DNA of 64,000 nucleotides. Source: Paraburkholderia bonniea (GTDB lineage: Bacteria > Pseudomonadota > Gammaproteobacteria > Burkholderiales > Burkholderiaceae). Positions 36,874 through 47,635 of this stretch are shown here, piece by piece (position 1 is the stretch's first letter; each line of letters starts with the position of its first letter). The translations under genes and the position numbers were made by a program. The stretch lies in the NCBI RefSeq assembly GCF_009455625.1, contig NZ_QPEQ01000001.1:2790001-2854000 (forward strand), read 5' to 3'. The notes below the pieces were generated by a model. It did not search any database and was not told where the DNA came from. It saw only the letters and a list, made by a program, of their open reading frames with translations.

Positions 36874-37599
36874 TCAGTGCAGGATCTTGGCCAAAAACTC
36901 CTTGGCACGGTCTGACTTCGGATTGGCGAAGAATTCGTCCTTCGGCACGTCTTCCACGATCAGGCCACGGTCCATAAACACCACGCGATGCGCGACCTTC
37001 TTCGCAAAGCCCATTTCGTGCGTGACGCACATCATCGTCATACCTTCCTGCGCCAGCTCCACCATTACGTCGAGCACTTCGTTGATCATCTCTGGATCGA
37101 GCGCCGAAGTGGGTTCGTCGAACAGCATCGCCACCGGGTCCATCGACAGCGCCCGGGCAATCGCCACTCGCTGCTGTTGGCCACCTGACAACTGCCCAGG
37201 ATATTTGTCGGCATGTGCGCGCAAGCCGACGCGGTCCAGCAGCTTCATACCCTTGGCCACGGCCTCTTCTTTTGAGCGGCCCAGCACCTTGATTTGCGCC
37301 AGCGTCAAATTCTCGGTAATCGACAAATGCGGGAATAGCTCAAAGTGCTGAAACACCATGCCGACCTTGGCGCGCAGCTTCGACAGATTCGTTTTTTTAT
37401 CGCCCACCGATTGGCCGTTAATCACGATCTCACCTTTCTGGAACGGCTCCAGGCCATTCACGGTTTTGATCAGCGTCGATTTGCCCGATCCTGACGGACC
37501 GCACACCACCACGACTTCGCCCTTTTTGACTTCCGTCGTGCAATCGGTCAGCACCTGAAACTGGCCGTACCATTTCGAAACATTTTTTAGAGAGATCAT
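36874..37599 (-). CDS. gltL: Glutamate/aspartate ABC transporter ATP-binding protein
   Basis: A 241-residue ABC ATPase of the polar amino acid class. Walker A is [12 protein letters not shown] (near residue 37), the Q-loop is [11 protein letters not shown], the signature is [15 protein letters not shown] (near 137) and Walker B is [14 protein letters not shown] with the H-loop VTHEMGFA (near 195). Motif spacing is normal. The start overlaps the gltK stop by four bases. It is the last gene of gltI-gltJ-gltK-gltL and powers high-affinity glutamate and aspartate uptake at the inner membrane. Confidence 0.95.
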   Translation of the reverse strand: MISLKNVSKWYGQFQVLTDCTTEVKKGEVVVVCGPSGSGKSTLIKTVNGLEPFQKGEIVINGQSVGDKKTNLSKLRAKVGMVFQHFELFPHLSITENLTLAQIKVLGRSKEEAVAKGMKLLDRVGLRAHADKYPGQLSGGQQQRVAIARALSMDPVAMLFDEPTSALDPEMINEVLDVMVELAQEGMTMMCVTHEMGFAKKVAHRVVFMDRGLIVEDVPKDEFFANPKSDRAKEFLAKILH

Positions 37600-38273
37600 C
37601 TTGCGACCTTTTTCTGAAGAGCTTTGACGAGGCTCGACGCAATCACACACACCACGAAATAGCATGCCCCGGCGAACAGAATCATTTCGACGTGCGTGCC
37701 ATCGCGGTCACCGATGTTGGCGGCCGTGCGGAAAAAATCAGCCAGGCTAATCACATAGACCAGCGACGTGTCCTGAAACAGCACGATCGCCTGAGTCAGC
37801 AACAGCGGCACCATCGCGCGAAACGCCTGCGGCAGCACCACGAGACGCATCGCCTGGGCGTAATTCATGCCCAGCGCCGACGCAGCCTGAATCTGGCCGC
37901 GAGGCACGGCCTGAATCCCGGCACGGATAATTTCCGAGTAATACGCGGCCTCGAACATCGAGAACGCGATCATCGCCGACGCCAGCCGGATGTCCAGATC
38001 AGGCGACAGGCCCAGCACGTTTTGCAGCACCTGCGGCACGATCAGAAAGAACCACAGCAGCACCATCACCAGCGGGATTGAACGAAACACCGTCACGTAA
38101 ATTTGTGCAAACCACGCGAGCGGCTTGAACGGCGACAGCCGGAAAATGGCCAGCACGGTGCCCCAGACAATGCCCACGACAATCGCCAGCAGCGTGATCT
38201 TGAAGGTGACAATCGCGCCGGTCCACAACGTAGGCAGTGCGCCCGGAATACCACTCCAGTCGAAATGGTGCAT
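37596..38273 (-). CDS. gltK: Glutamate/aspartate ABC transporter permease GltK
   Basis: A 225-residue inner-membrane permease with about five helices and the HisM-type EAA loop ([20 protein letters not shown], near residue 125-144). It pairs with GltJ in the heterodimeric channel. The ATG at 38273 shares its A with the TGA of gltJ (TGATG), so translation is coupled; a GTG one codon earlier is possible. Downstream it overlaps gltL by four bases. Confidence 0.93.
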   Translation of the reverse strand: MHHFDWSGIPGALPTLWTGAIVTFKITLLAIVVGIVWGTVLAIFRLSPFKPLAWFAQIYVTVFRSIPLVMVLLWFFLIVPQVLQNVLGLSPDLDIRLASAMIAFSMFEAAYYSEIIRAGIQAVPRGQIQAASALGMNYAQAMRLVVLPQAFRAMVPLLLTQAIVLFQDTSLVYVISLADFFRTAANIGDRDGTHVEMILFAGACYFVVCVIASSLVKALQKKVAR

Positions 38274-39013
38274 CACTTGCCTCCGATATAGCCGGGCAGC
38301 CGGCTCTTGCGTTCGACCCAGCGCATCAGCTGCATCACGACGAGGTTAATCAGCACATACGCAACCGTTACCGCGATAAACGATTCGTAGGTCTGGGCCG
38401 TGTAATCAACCAGTTGCCGCGCTTCAGCCGATAGATCCAGCAGGCCAATCGTCGATGCCACGGCTGAATTTTTAAAGACATTCAGAAATTCAGAAGTGAG
38501 CGGCGGCACGATGATCCGGTACGACACCGGCAACAGCACATAGCGATAGGTCTGCCACTGTGTGAAGCCCATCGCAAGGCCCGCAGCGCGTTGGCCACGA
38601 GGCAGCGCGTTGATGCCCGAGCGCACCTGTTCACACACCCGCGCAGCGGTGAACAAGCCAAGGCAGAGGATTGATGAGGAATAAAACTGCGCCCCAGGTG
38701 GTAACTGCTTGAACCAGTTTCCCGCCGCGGCTGGCAAAAGCTCAGGGATGACGAGATACCAGATAAAAAACTGAACGATTAATGGGATATTCCGAAAAAC
38801 CGCCACATAAGCCGTTCCAGCTCCGGAAAGCCACTTGTTTGGCAGCGTGCGTAACACACCGAAAAATGACCCGACAATCAGTGCGATAACCCATGCCGCA
38901 AGCGAAACGGTAATCGTTACCCAAAAGCCAGATATCAGCCAGCCCAGATAGGTTGTCGGTTCGCCGGTGGAAACCGGACTTAGAAAAATGCCCCAGTTCC
39001 AGTGATATGACAT
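38273..39013 (-). CDS. gltJ: Glutamate/aspartate ABC transporter permease GltJ
   Basis: A 246-residue inner-membrane permease of the HisM family. The N-terminus [20 protein letters not shown] is typical of GltJ; the EAA loop is [20 protein letters not shown] near residue 140. Several hydrophobic helices are evident from residue 20 on. It follows gltI after 111 bases and is coupled to gltK by a TGATG overlap. Confidence 0.94.
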   Translation of the reverse strand: MSYHWNWGIFLSPVSTGEPTTYLGWLISGFWVTITVSLAAWVIALIVGSFFGVLRTLPNKWLSGAGTAYVAVFRNIPLIVQFFIWYLVIPELLPAAAGNWFKQLPPGAQFYSSSILCLGLFTAARVCEQVRSGINALPRGQRAAGLAMGFTQWQTYRYVLLPVSYRIIVPPLTSEFLNVFKNSAVASTIGLLDLSAEARQLVDYTAQTYESFIAVTVAYVLINLVVMQLMRWVERKSRLPGYIGGK

Positions 39014-39124
39014 GACGAAAACTCCAGCAAAAAGAAACGGAAGAGACGCCTGGCCCCTCCCGTTTCATTTAACGCATTAACCCGCGCATTGCCTGATTAA
39101 TGATGCATTTAACCAGCCCTGCAA

Positions 39125-40018
39125 TTAATCAATCGCCTTGTCATTGGGGTTCTTGTAAAGCGCCTTCATGTCATCGCTTTCAGGGAAATCGAGGTTGAGG
39201 CCCTTTGGAGGAATCGGTGATTCAAACCATTTTTTGTAAATCTGCGAGGCTTCGCCTGAGGTTTCGACCTTCGCAATGGCATCGTCCACGACCTTCTTGA
39301 ACTCAGGGTCGCCCTTGCGCATCATGCAGCCGTAAGCCTCATGTGACTGGGGTTCACCCACGATGATGAAGTCCGCTGGCTTGTTCGACTTGGCCCGCTC
39401 GCCTGCCAGCAGCGCGTCATCCATCATGAACGCCACAGCACGGCCAGTGGACAGCGTGAGGAATGATTCGCCGTGATCCTTGGCGCTGATGATGCTCATC
39501 CCCATGCTCTTGTCCTGGTTCATCTTGCGCAGCAGACGCTCGGAGGTGGTGCCTGCCGTTGTCACCACCGTCTTGCCTTTCAGGTCAGCCCAGTCCTTGA
39601 TACCCGAATCTTTTTTGGTCATCAGACGTGTGCCGATCACGAAAATCGTGTTCGAAAATGCGGCTTGCTGCTGACGTTCAAGATTGTTGGTGGTGGAACC
39701 GCACTCCAGATCAACCGTGCCGTTTTGCACCAGCGGAATCCGGTTTTGTGAAGTAATCGGGATGAGTTTGATTTTCAGATTGGGCATATTCAGTTTCTGC
39801 TTGACGGCATCGGCCACCTTCAAGGCAAATTCCTGCGAATAACCCACTACCTTTTGTTTCTCGTCGTAATACGAAAACGGAATTGACGATTCACGGTGCC
39901 CCAGCGAAATCACGCCCGTATCCTTGATTTTCTTGAGCGTGCCCGTTTCCTGCGCATGCGCGCCAATCGTAAACAGACCGAGTGTGGCGAGCAGTAATGC
40001 GGTTTTTTTAACTTTCAT
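39125..40018 (-). CDS. gltI: Glutamate/aspartate periplasmic binding protein
   Basis: A 297-residue solute-binding protein. A signal peptide of about 22 residues (MKVKKTALLLATLGLFTIGA, then HAQ) is followed by the SBP_bac_3 fold (GVISLGHRESSIPFSYYDE; VVGYSQEFALKVADAV; NRIPLVQNGTVDLECGSTTN). These contact segments match glutamate/aspartate-binding GltI/AatJ proteins. The start at 40018 gives a proper signal peptide and has AAGGAGA upstream. It is the first gene of the glt operon. The adjacent glutamate dehydrogenase on the same strand suggests use of imported glutamate. Confidence 0.95.
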   Translation of the reverse strand: MKVKKTALLLATLGLFTIGAHAQETGTLKKIKDTGVISLGHRESSIPFSYYDEKQKVVGYSQEFALKVADAVKQKLNMPNLKIKLIPITSQNRIPLVQNGTVDLECGSTTNNLERQQQAAFSNTIFVIGTRLMTKKDSGIKDWADLKGKTVVTTAGTTSERLLRKMNQDKSMGMSIISAKDHGESFLTLSTGRAVAFMMDDALLAGERAKSNKPADFIIVGEPQSHEAYGCMMRKGDPEFKKVVDDAIAKVETSGEASQIYKKWFESPIPPKGLNLDFPESDDMKALYKNPNDKAID

Positions 40019-40345
40019 GTGTGATCTCCTTGGCAAGAAACGCCGCCAGTTTATATCAAACTAATTCAGACGAAAGTGTGGTCAGCCTGTATATCTATTA
40101 CGGCTCGCTTGCGCTAGGCGCAGCGGTCATGAGAAGCCAATAGCCTGACCCGGGCGCACCAAACGGCGCACCAAACAAAAGCGGGCGGCATCATCACGAT
40201 GCCGCCCGCCTGGTACTGCCTGATGCTTATCTACCGCTTATCTGCTGCTTACTACCTGCTGTTACCGCCTGATGCCGGGCCAGGCCATGCGCCTGGAGGC
40301 ACCCTCACACAGCAATGAATCGACCCAGATGCGCAACCGCCGCGC
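40019..40345 (-). other. Spacer gdhA-gltI with terminator
   Basis: These 327 bases lie between the gdhA stop and the gltI start. The gdhA terminator is at 40179-40209. Between 40210 and 40290 there is a loose repeat of CTGCT/TACC-type words (TATCTACCGCTTATCTGCTGC and relatives). The 160 bases next to gltI should contain its promoter, but I could not place a clear -35/-10 pair. Confidence 0.6.
40179..40209 (-). terminator. Terminator after gdhA
   Basis: On the reverse strand GCGGGCGGCAT and ATGCCGCCCGC form a perfect 11-base-pair stem with a seven-base loop, followed by TTTTG. It lies about 135 bases after the gdhA stop. Confidence 0.75.
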
Positions 40346-41659
40346 TCAAGGGTACAGGCCGCGCATTTCGCGTGCCTGCAGAATCCGCGTACACGCGACG
40401 ATAAACGCCGCCGTGCGCACCGACACCTTCTGCTCGCTCGATACCTGCCAGACCGCCGCAAACGCTTCGCGCATCACGCGCTCCAAACGCTGGTTGATCT
40501 CGTCTTCGGTCCAGAAGAAGCTGGAGAAGTCCTGCACCCATTCGAAGTACGACACCGTCACACCACCCGCATTCGCCACCACGTCAGGGATCACGAGGAT
40601 GCCCTTGTCGTGCAGGATGTCATCGGCGGCTGTCGTAGTCGGGCCGTTTGCGCCTTCCACCACGATCTTCGTTTTGATCTTCGAGGCGTTCTTTTCGGTG
40701 ATCTGGTTTTCCAGCGCGGCTGGAATCAGGATGTCGGATTCGACCGTCCAGAACTCATCGCTGGTAATCGCATCAGCACCAGCAAAACCGCCTACGCCAC
40801 CGGTCTGCGCCACGTGTTCGGACAGCGCAATCGCATCAATGCCGGACTCGCGGAAAATCGTGCCGGTGTGGTCCTGCACTGCGACCACCTTCGCGCCAGC
40901 GTCCTGATACAGACGAGCGGCGATCCCGCCGACGTTGCCAAAGCCTTGCACCGCAATCCGCGCGCCTTCGATGTCGAAGCCAATACGGCGCGCTGCTTCA
41001 CAGCCAACCACGTACACGCCACGGCCAGTTGCTTCACGACGGCCCAGCGAGCCACCCAGCGCAATCGGCTTACCTGTCACGACGCCCGTGGCCGTCTGGC
41101 CCTGGTTCATCGAGTAGGTGTCCATCATCCACGCCATGATCTGTTCGTTGGTGTTCACGTCCGGCGCGGGGATATCGGTGTTCGGTCCGATGATGATGCC
41201 GATCTCGCTGGTGTAACGACGCGTGATGCGTTCCAGTTCACCCCGCGACAGCGTGCGCGGATCAACCCGGATCCCGCCCTTCGCACCGCCGTAAGGCACA
41301 TTGACTGCCGCGTTCTTGACTGACATCCACGCTGACAGCGCCATCACTTCTGAAAGCGTCACGTCCTGGTGGTAACGCACGCCGCCCTTGCCTGGGCCAC
41401 GCGATACGTTGTGTTGCACCCGGTAGCCTTCGAAGTGGGCCACCGTGCCGTTATCCAGCTCGATAGGCACATCGACGATCAGAATCCGCTTGGGCCGCTT
41501 GAGCGTTTCGAGCCAGCGTGACAGCGAACCAAGATAGGGGGCGACGCGATCAACCTGGCGCAGGTAGTTGCCCCAGGGGCCGAGCGCTTCGCTATTCAGG
41601 TACGACGGAATGGCGTGGTGCGGGGCCGCGGACTTGGGTTGTGACGGTTGTGATGACAT
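40346..41659 (-). CDS. gdhA: Glutamate dehydrogenase (Glu/Leu/Phe/Val family)
   Basis: A 437-residue enzyme converting glutamate to 2-oxoglutarate and ammonia. Catalytic and substrate regions are [13 protein letters not shown] (near residue 90), the lysine motif [15 protein letters not shown] (near 120) and [20 protein letters not shown] (near 160). The dinucleotide motif [14 protein letters not shown] lies near 245. An acidic residue after the second beta strand would favour NAD, but I cannot settle cofactor choice. Length is normal. A LysR gene lies directly upstream on the same strand with a palindrome in between. Confidence 0.94.
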   Translation of the reverse strand: MSSQPSQPKSAAPHHAIPSYLNSEALGPWGNYLRQVDRVAPYLGSLSRWLETLKRPKRILIVDVPIELDNGTVAHFEGYRVQHNVSRGPGKGGVRYHQDVTLSEVMALSAWMSVKNAAVNVPYGGAKGGIRVDPRTLSRGELERITRRYTSEIGIIIGPNTDIPAPDVNTNEQIMAWMMDTYSMNQGQTATGVVTGKPIALGGSLGRREATGRGVYVVGCEAARRIGFDIEGARIAVQGFGNVGGIAARLYQDAGAKVVAVQDHTGTIFRESGIDAIALSEHVAQTGGVGGFAGADAITSDEFWTVESDILIPAALENQITEKNASKIKTKIVVEGANGPTTTAADDILHDKGILVIPDVVANAGGVTVSYFEWVQDFSSFFWTEDEINQRLERVMREAFAAVWQVSSEQKVSVRTAAFIVACTRILQAREMRGLYP

Positions 41660-41779
41660 GAAAATGCTCCGGCGAGGGATATCAAACGCGAGGGATCAAC
41701 CAGCAAACTGGCTTTAAACGAATGGCGACATTGTCGAAAAAGGTCAAGGCAAAATCCAATGCCGTTTGATTATTCATTC

Positions 41780-41794
41780 ATGCTTTTTTTGCAT
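41780..41794. promoter_or_regulatory. Candidate LysR-type operator upstream of gdhA
   Basis: ATGC-TTTTTTT-GCAT is a perfect dyad in the 161-base spacer between the LysR gene and gdhA. It fits the T-N11-A pattern of LysR regulators and lies about 120 bases before the gdhA start. It could also be a weak terminator for the LysR gene. Confidence 0.35.
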
Positions 41795-41820
41795 AATCTT
41801 CAGCGGCCTATCTTTTGCAG

Positions 41821-42783
41821 CTAGGCCACGCCCGCACCAGAAGCCACTTCGGCACGGACCACATCCCATAACTGCCGCACCAGCGCTTGACGCGGATCAT
41901 CACCGTGATCGGCCAGTGTGTCGCGGTACAGGCGAATTTCCATCGTCAGCGTGTACTGGCCCTCTGGCGTGCCGCGCGCGGCCCGGTCGAGGCGAATCAG
42001 ACGGCCTTCGGCCACGGCTTCTTCAACCGCGCTATAGGGTAAGAAAGCGATGCCGTGGCCTGCCATCGCCATTGCTTTCAGCCCCTCGGCCATGTCGGTT
42101 TCGTACACCCGGTCCAGCGACAACCGCCCCGGCGCGTTAGCGATGATGACCTCGGTCATGCGGCCCAGATAAGCGTTTGGCGTGTAGGACAAGTAAGGCG
42201 CAGGTGCGTCCGGCGTGCCCGGCAGCGTATGCCGCGGGCGGCCAGCCCGGGTCGGCGCGGAAAACGGGCTGATGGGCTCAAGCCCGAGCGTCAGCATTTC
42301 GTAGCGTGCAGGGTCCAGCCCAACCGGATGACTCGGATGGTGATAACCCATCACCAGGTCACAGCCGCCCTCTACGAGCGACAGCACGGCATCGTGCACA
42401 TTGAGCGCACGCAAACGCGTATGCACCTGCCCCATCTGCGCTTCGACCCGCTGCAGCCAGCGCGGAAAATATGTGAGCGAGAGGGTATGAGGCACGGCGA
42501 ATTCAATCGTTGCCGCAGGCGTCGCCGTGTGACCGCGCAGCACCGCACGCGCCTCATGAAACTGCGACAGCATCACCAGCGCCTGTTCATAGAACACCCG
42601 CCCAGCCGCCGTCAGGCGCGTGGGATACACCGAGCGATCGATCAATTCCGTGCCGAGCCAAGCTTCAAGCGCCTGAATCCGGCGCGAAAACGCGGGTTGT
42701 GTCACGTGACGCAATTCAGCCGAGCGGCTGAAGCTGCGGGTTTCCGCAAGCGAAACGAAGTCTTCAAGCCATTTCAGTTCCAT
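41821..42783 (-). CDS. LysR-family regulator, HypT/QseD-like
   Basis: A 320-residue regulator. The N-terminal helix-turn-helix is clear (SFSRSAELRHVTQPAFSRRI, residues 17-36), followed by a LysR substrate-binding domain from about residue 90. The unusual opening MELKWLEDFVSLAETRSFSR, with KWLEDF, resembles the HypT/QseD subgroup rather than the common LeDLrxF type; this is from memory of the family. Its ligand is unknown. It could regulate gdhA, which follows on the same strand, or purB, which is divergent across the heptamer array. Confidence 0.87.
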   Translation of the reverse strand: MELKWLEDFVSLAETRSFSRSAELRHVTQPAFSRRIQALEAWLGTELIDRSVYPTRLTAAGRVFYEQALVMLSQFHEARAVLRGHTATPAATIEFAVPHTLSLTYFPRWLQRVEAQMGQVHTRLRALNVHDAVLSLVEGGCDLVMGYHHPSHPVGLDPARYEMLTLGLEPISPFSAPTRAGRPRHTLPGTPDAPAPYLSYTPNAYLGRMTEVIIANAPGRLSLDRVYETDMAEGLKAMAMAGHGIAFLPYSAVEEAVAEGRLIRLDRAARGTPEGQYTLTMEIRLYRDTLADHGDDPRQALVRQLWDVVRAEVASGAGVA

Positions 42784-42846
42784 ACGGCCCCGGCGGCAGT
42801 GGCAAACATTGGACAGGTCCGCATTCTAGCGGGGCGCGCGCCGCCA

Positions 42847-44624
<1,778 letters not shown>

Positions 44625-44725
44625 GGCCTGAAGATGTGTGCCTGAGTGATGTGGGGCTGAGGTGGCGCGCGCCGAGCCTCAAACTAGTTCGCTGCATCAC
44701 TCAGGCCAGCATCGCAGCCACGCTC

Positions 44726-44749
44726 ACCACAAAACCACAAAACCACAAA
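44726..44749 (+). repeat. Octamer repeat ACCACAAA x3
   Basis: Three perfect ACCACAAA units lie in the 175-base spacer between the convergent purB and gntK genes. No clear terminator hairpin is visible there. Confidence 0.85.
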
Positions 44750-44799
44750 GCGCAGCCAGCCCCCTCCAAAGCAAACCATGAGGCCAGAAATGGAGCCCC

Positions 44800-45309
44800 T
44801 CAAGCCCTCCTGCCGCGCATCTCGATCAACCCCAGCACCTGCCGCACGATCTCTTGCGGCGCTGGCTCAATACTCACCGTCACGGCTTCATCAGCTCCCG
44901 GCACCTCAAGCGTATCGAGCTGGCTTTGCAGCAGCGACGGATCAAAAAAGTGCCCAGTGCGGGTTTGCAGACGCTGCTGCAACAACGCCGGCGTACCGTG
45001 CAAATAGATAAAGCACACGTCGTGATCGCCGCCCCCGCGTAGCACATCCCGGTACGCCCGCTTTAACGACGAGCAGGTGAACACCGCCGTCTCCCCCGCC
45101 CGCTGCTTTGCTTCAATCGCATCACGAATCGCTTGCAGCCACGGCCAGCGATCTTCGTCGGTCAGCGCAATGCCCTGATGCATCTTTGCCTTGTTCGCGG
45201 CGCTGTGAAATGCATCGCCATCGGTAAAGCTGCAATGCAACTGCTGTGCCAGCAATTCGCCAATCAGCGTCTTGCCTGCGCCTGAAACCCCCATCACGAT
45301 CAGAATCAT
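44800..45309 (-). CDS. gntK: Gluconokinase
   Basis: A 169-residue ATP-dependent kinase that makes 6-phosphogluconate from gluconate. The P-loop is VMGVSGAGKTLIGE (near residue 5-18), the DGDAFHSAANKAKMHQGIAL segment (near 33-52) and CSSLKRAYRDVLR (near 80) are the family's substrate-binding and lid regions. The ATG at 45309 is preferred to the adjacent GTG. It lies ten bases after the gluconate permease gene, so both are cotranscribed, and next to edd/eda, which consume its product. Confidence 0.95.
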   Translation of the reverse strand: MILIVMGVSGAGKTLIGELLAQQLHCSFTDGDAFHSAANKAKMHQGIALTDEDRWPWLQAIRDAIEAKQRAGETAVFTCSSLKRAYRDVLRGGGDHDVCFIYLHGTPALLQQRLQTRTGHFFDPSLLQSQLDTLEVPGADEAVTVSIEPAPQEIVRQVLGLIEMRGRRA

Positions 45310-45319
45310 CACCGGCCTC

Positions 45320-46681
45320 TCAAAGCACGGCCGCTAGCGCAAAGGTCAAGCCCAGCCCCAGCAGCGAAATAATGGTTTCGCACAACGACCAGGTCTTAAA
45401 CGTCTGCCCTACCGTCATGCCGAAATACTCTTTAATCAGCCAGAAGCCGCCGTCATTCACGTGCGAAAAAATCAGCGAACCCGCGCCAGTGGCCAGCACC
45501 AGCAACTCCGGCTGAACCTGCGCGCCACCGGCCGCCGCAATCGGCGCGACGATGCCGCATGCAGTGGTCATCGCCACCGTCGCCGACCCCGTCGCCAGAC
45601 GGATCAACGCCGCGACAAACCAGCCCAGCAACAACGGTGAGATATGCGCGGAAGTCGCGCTCTGCACGATCTGCTGTGAGATTCCGCTATCCATCAGCAC
45701 GCGCCCGAAACCGCCCCCCGCGCCGACGATCAGCGTGATGCCCGCGATCGGCGCGAGGCAGTCCGCGCAAAATTTCTGAATCTGCTCGCGGTTAAAGCCG
45801 CGCTGCGCGCCGAAGGTCCAGAAACTCACCAGCACCGCAATCAGCAACGCCACATCCGAGGTGCCGACAAAATGCAGCAGATCGTTCGGCGTGGTGTGGG
45901 GTGTAAATAGAAGATCCGCCCAGCTCCCAAGCAACATCAGCAACACAGGCAGCAAGATCGTCAGCAGTGTGATGCCAAAGCCTGGCAACTCACGTGGCGC
46001 GTTCGATTCAGCCGAGGCAATGAACTGCGCCGCGAGCGGATTGTGCTCAGGCAGCTTGATATGGCGATGAATCAGAAGCGCGAACAATGGGCCCGCAACA
46101 ATTGCCGTCGGCACGCCAACGATCAAGCCATACGCAATCGTTTTGCCGATATCCGCGTGATACGCCTGCACCGCGAGCAGTGCTGCAGGGTGCGGCGGAA
46201 TCAGCCCATGCACCACCGACAAGCCCGCCACCATCGGCAACCCGATCAGCAGCAGTGATTTGCCCGTGCGTCGCGCCACATTGAACGCGATCGGAATCAG
46301 CAAAACAAAGCCCACCTCGAAGAACACTGGCAGGCCAACGATAATCGCCACGCACATCATCGCCCAGTGAATATGCTTCTCACCAAACCAGCCGATCAGC
46401 GATGTCGCAATGCGTTCCGCTCCGCCCGATTCCGCCATCATCTTGCCGAGCATCGTCCCCAGCCCGACCACGATGGCGATATGCCCCAGCGTATTGCCAT
46501 TGCCGGTTTCAAACGCTTTCACGATAGTGCCCACCGGCATACCCACCGCCAGCCCTAACAGCAGCGAAACAATAATCAGCACCAGAAACGGATAAATCTT
46601 GTAGCGCGTAATCATCAAAATCAGCGCGGCAACTGCGATCACTGCGTAAATCAGCAGCATGCTGCCTTGAACGGGCTCCAT
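45320..46681 (-). CDS. Gluconate permease, GntP family
   Basis: A 453-residue inner-membrane proton symporter with about 12-14 helices. Family sequences are GLGTMLGKMMAESGGAERIA (near residue 82), EVGFVLLIPIAFNVAR (near 125) and GLIPPHPAALLAVQAYHADI (near 160). The start at 46681 has AGGAGG upstream. Neighbours gntK, eda and edd indicate gluconate as substrate; the exact GntT/GntU/GntP type is not determined. It is transcribed with gntK from a promoter in the 243 bases upstream, which also holds an 11-base direct repeat. Confidence 0.92.
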   Translation of the reverse strand: MEPVQGSMLLIYAVIAVAALILMITRYKIYPFLVLIIVSLLLGLAVGMPVGTIVKAFETGNGNTLGHIAIVVGLGTMLGKMMAESGGAERIATSLIGWFGEKHIHWAMMCVAIIVGLPVFFEVGFVLLIPIAFNVARRTGKSLLLIGLPMVAGLSVVHGLIPPHPAALLAVQAYHADIGKTIAYGLIVGVPTAIVAGPLFALLIHRHIKLPEHNPLAAQFIASAESNAPRELPGFGITLLTILLPVLLMLLGSWADLLFTPHTTPNDLLHFVGTSDVALLIAVLVSFWTFGAQRGFNREQIQKFCADCLAPIAGITLIVGAGGGFGRVLMDSGISQQIVQSATSAHISPLLLGWFVAALIRLATGSATVAMTTACGIVAPIAAAGGAQVQPELLVLATGAGSLIFSHVNDGGFWLIKEYFGMTVGQTFKTWSLCETIISLLGLGLTFALAAVL

Positions 46682-46994
46682 CTGTGTCCTCCTGACGTTT
46701 AGTCGTTGTAGTGCTTTTGTCGGGCGAATCGGGGGCAACGCTGTGCGGGGTTCTCTCGTAGCGGGTAGTCGTTCGCGGCTCCGCCTCGGCCTTTGAACAG
46801 GCCCGCCGCGCGAACGCTGGATTCTACTGTCTCTTTATTCGTTCATCCGCTGGCGGGGAGCGAGTGAGTAGCAAGCGGGTAAAAAACGGGTAACAAGCAG
46901 ATAACAAGCAGACGCGCCATACGCAAAAAAGCCCCGTTGCACAGCCGCCAGAGGCTGGCACAACGAGGCTTTTTAACCAGCGCGCTGGGCTGGT
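46682..46994 (-). other. Spacer between gluconate permease and eda
   Basis: In these 313 bases the eda terminator is at 46925-46974, the undecamer TAACAAGCAGA is repeated twice in tandem at 46891-46912, and an upstream G/C-rich stretch should hold the permease promoter. I find no convincing HexR-type site here. Confidence 0.65.
46925..46974 (-). terminator. Terminator after eda
   Basis: AAAAAAGCC-CGTTG and CAACG-GGCTTTTT pair (one mismatch) with a further inner stem AGCC/GGCT. The A-run and T-run make it usable on either strand; it lies 20 bases after the eda stop. Confidence 0.88.
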
Positions 46995-47633
46995 TTAGTG
47001 AGCGGGAGCGGCCAGTTCGCTGGCGGCACGCGCCAGACGGGTAATTTCTTCCCAGTTTTGCGCGGCGACCACGGCCTTCGGGGTCAGCCACGAACCGCCG
47101 ACGCAAACCACATTCGGCAGCGACAGAAAATGTGGCGCGAGTTCGGCCGTGATGCCGCCCGTCGGACAGAACTTGAGCGCCGGGAACGGACCATGAAACG
47201 CCTGCAGCATCGGCACGCCACCAGCAGGTTGCGCCGGGAAAAATTTGACGATTTCGTAGCCGAGTTCCAGCGCCACGATGATATCGGTCGGCGTCATCAC
47301 TCCTGGCAGCAAAGGCAAGCCCGCATCTTGCGCGGCCTGGTGCAGCTCTTTCGTCAGACCCGGCGACACGCCGAACTGCGCGCCCGCTTTTTTCGCCTGT
47401 GCGCATTGTTCGGGCCGGGTGATGGTGCCAACGCCCACCACGATGTCTTCCGCGAGCTGGCTGGCGCGCTCGATCGCCTTCAGGCCAGCCTCGGTGCGCA
47501 ACGTGATTTCAAGCACCTTCACCCCGCCCGCATGAAGCGCGCGCGAAACATTCTCGCCCTGCTCAACTGATTCAAACGCGAGGACCGGAATCACCGGGCC
47601 GAGCCGCACGATATCGCTTACCTGCTTCGTCAT
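46995..47633 (-). CDS. eda: KDPG/KHG aldolase
   Basis: A 212-residue class I aldolase splitting 2-keto-3-deoxy-6-phosphogluconate into pyruvate and glyceraldehyde-3-phosphate. The catalytic Glu is in LEITLRTEAG (near residue 44), the Schiff-base Lys in YEIVKFFPAQ (near 132), and the phosphate-binding segment is FCPTGGITAE (near 160). It starts two bases after the edd stop and ends at a terminator, so edd-eda form one transcript. Together they are the Entner-Doudoroff pathway. Confidence 0.96.
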   Translation of the reverse strand: MTKQVSDIVRLGPVIPVLAFESVEQGENVSRALHAGGVKVLEITLRTEAGLKAIERASQLAEDIVVGVGTITRPEQCAQAKKAGAQFGVSPGLTKELHQAAQDAGLPLLPGVMTPTDIIVALELGYEIVKFFPAQPAGGVPMLQAFHGPFPALKFCPTGGITAELAPHFLSLPNVVCVGGSWLTPKAVVAAQNWEEITRLARAASELAAPAH

Positions 47634-47635
47634 AA

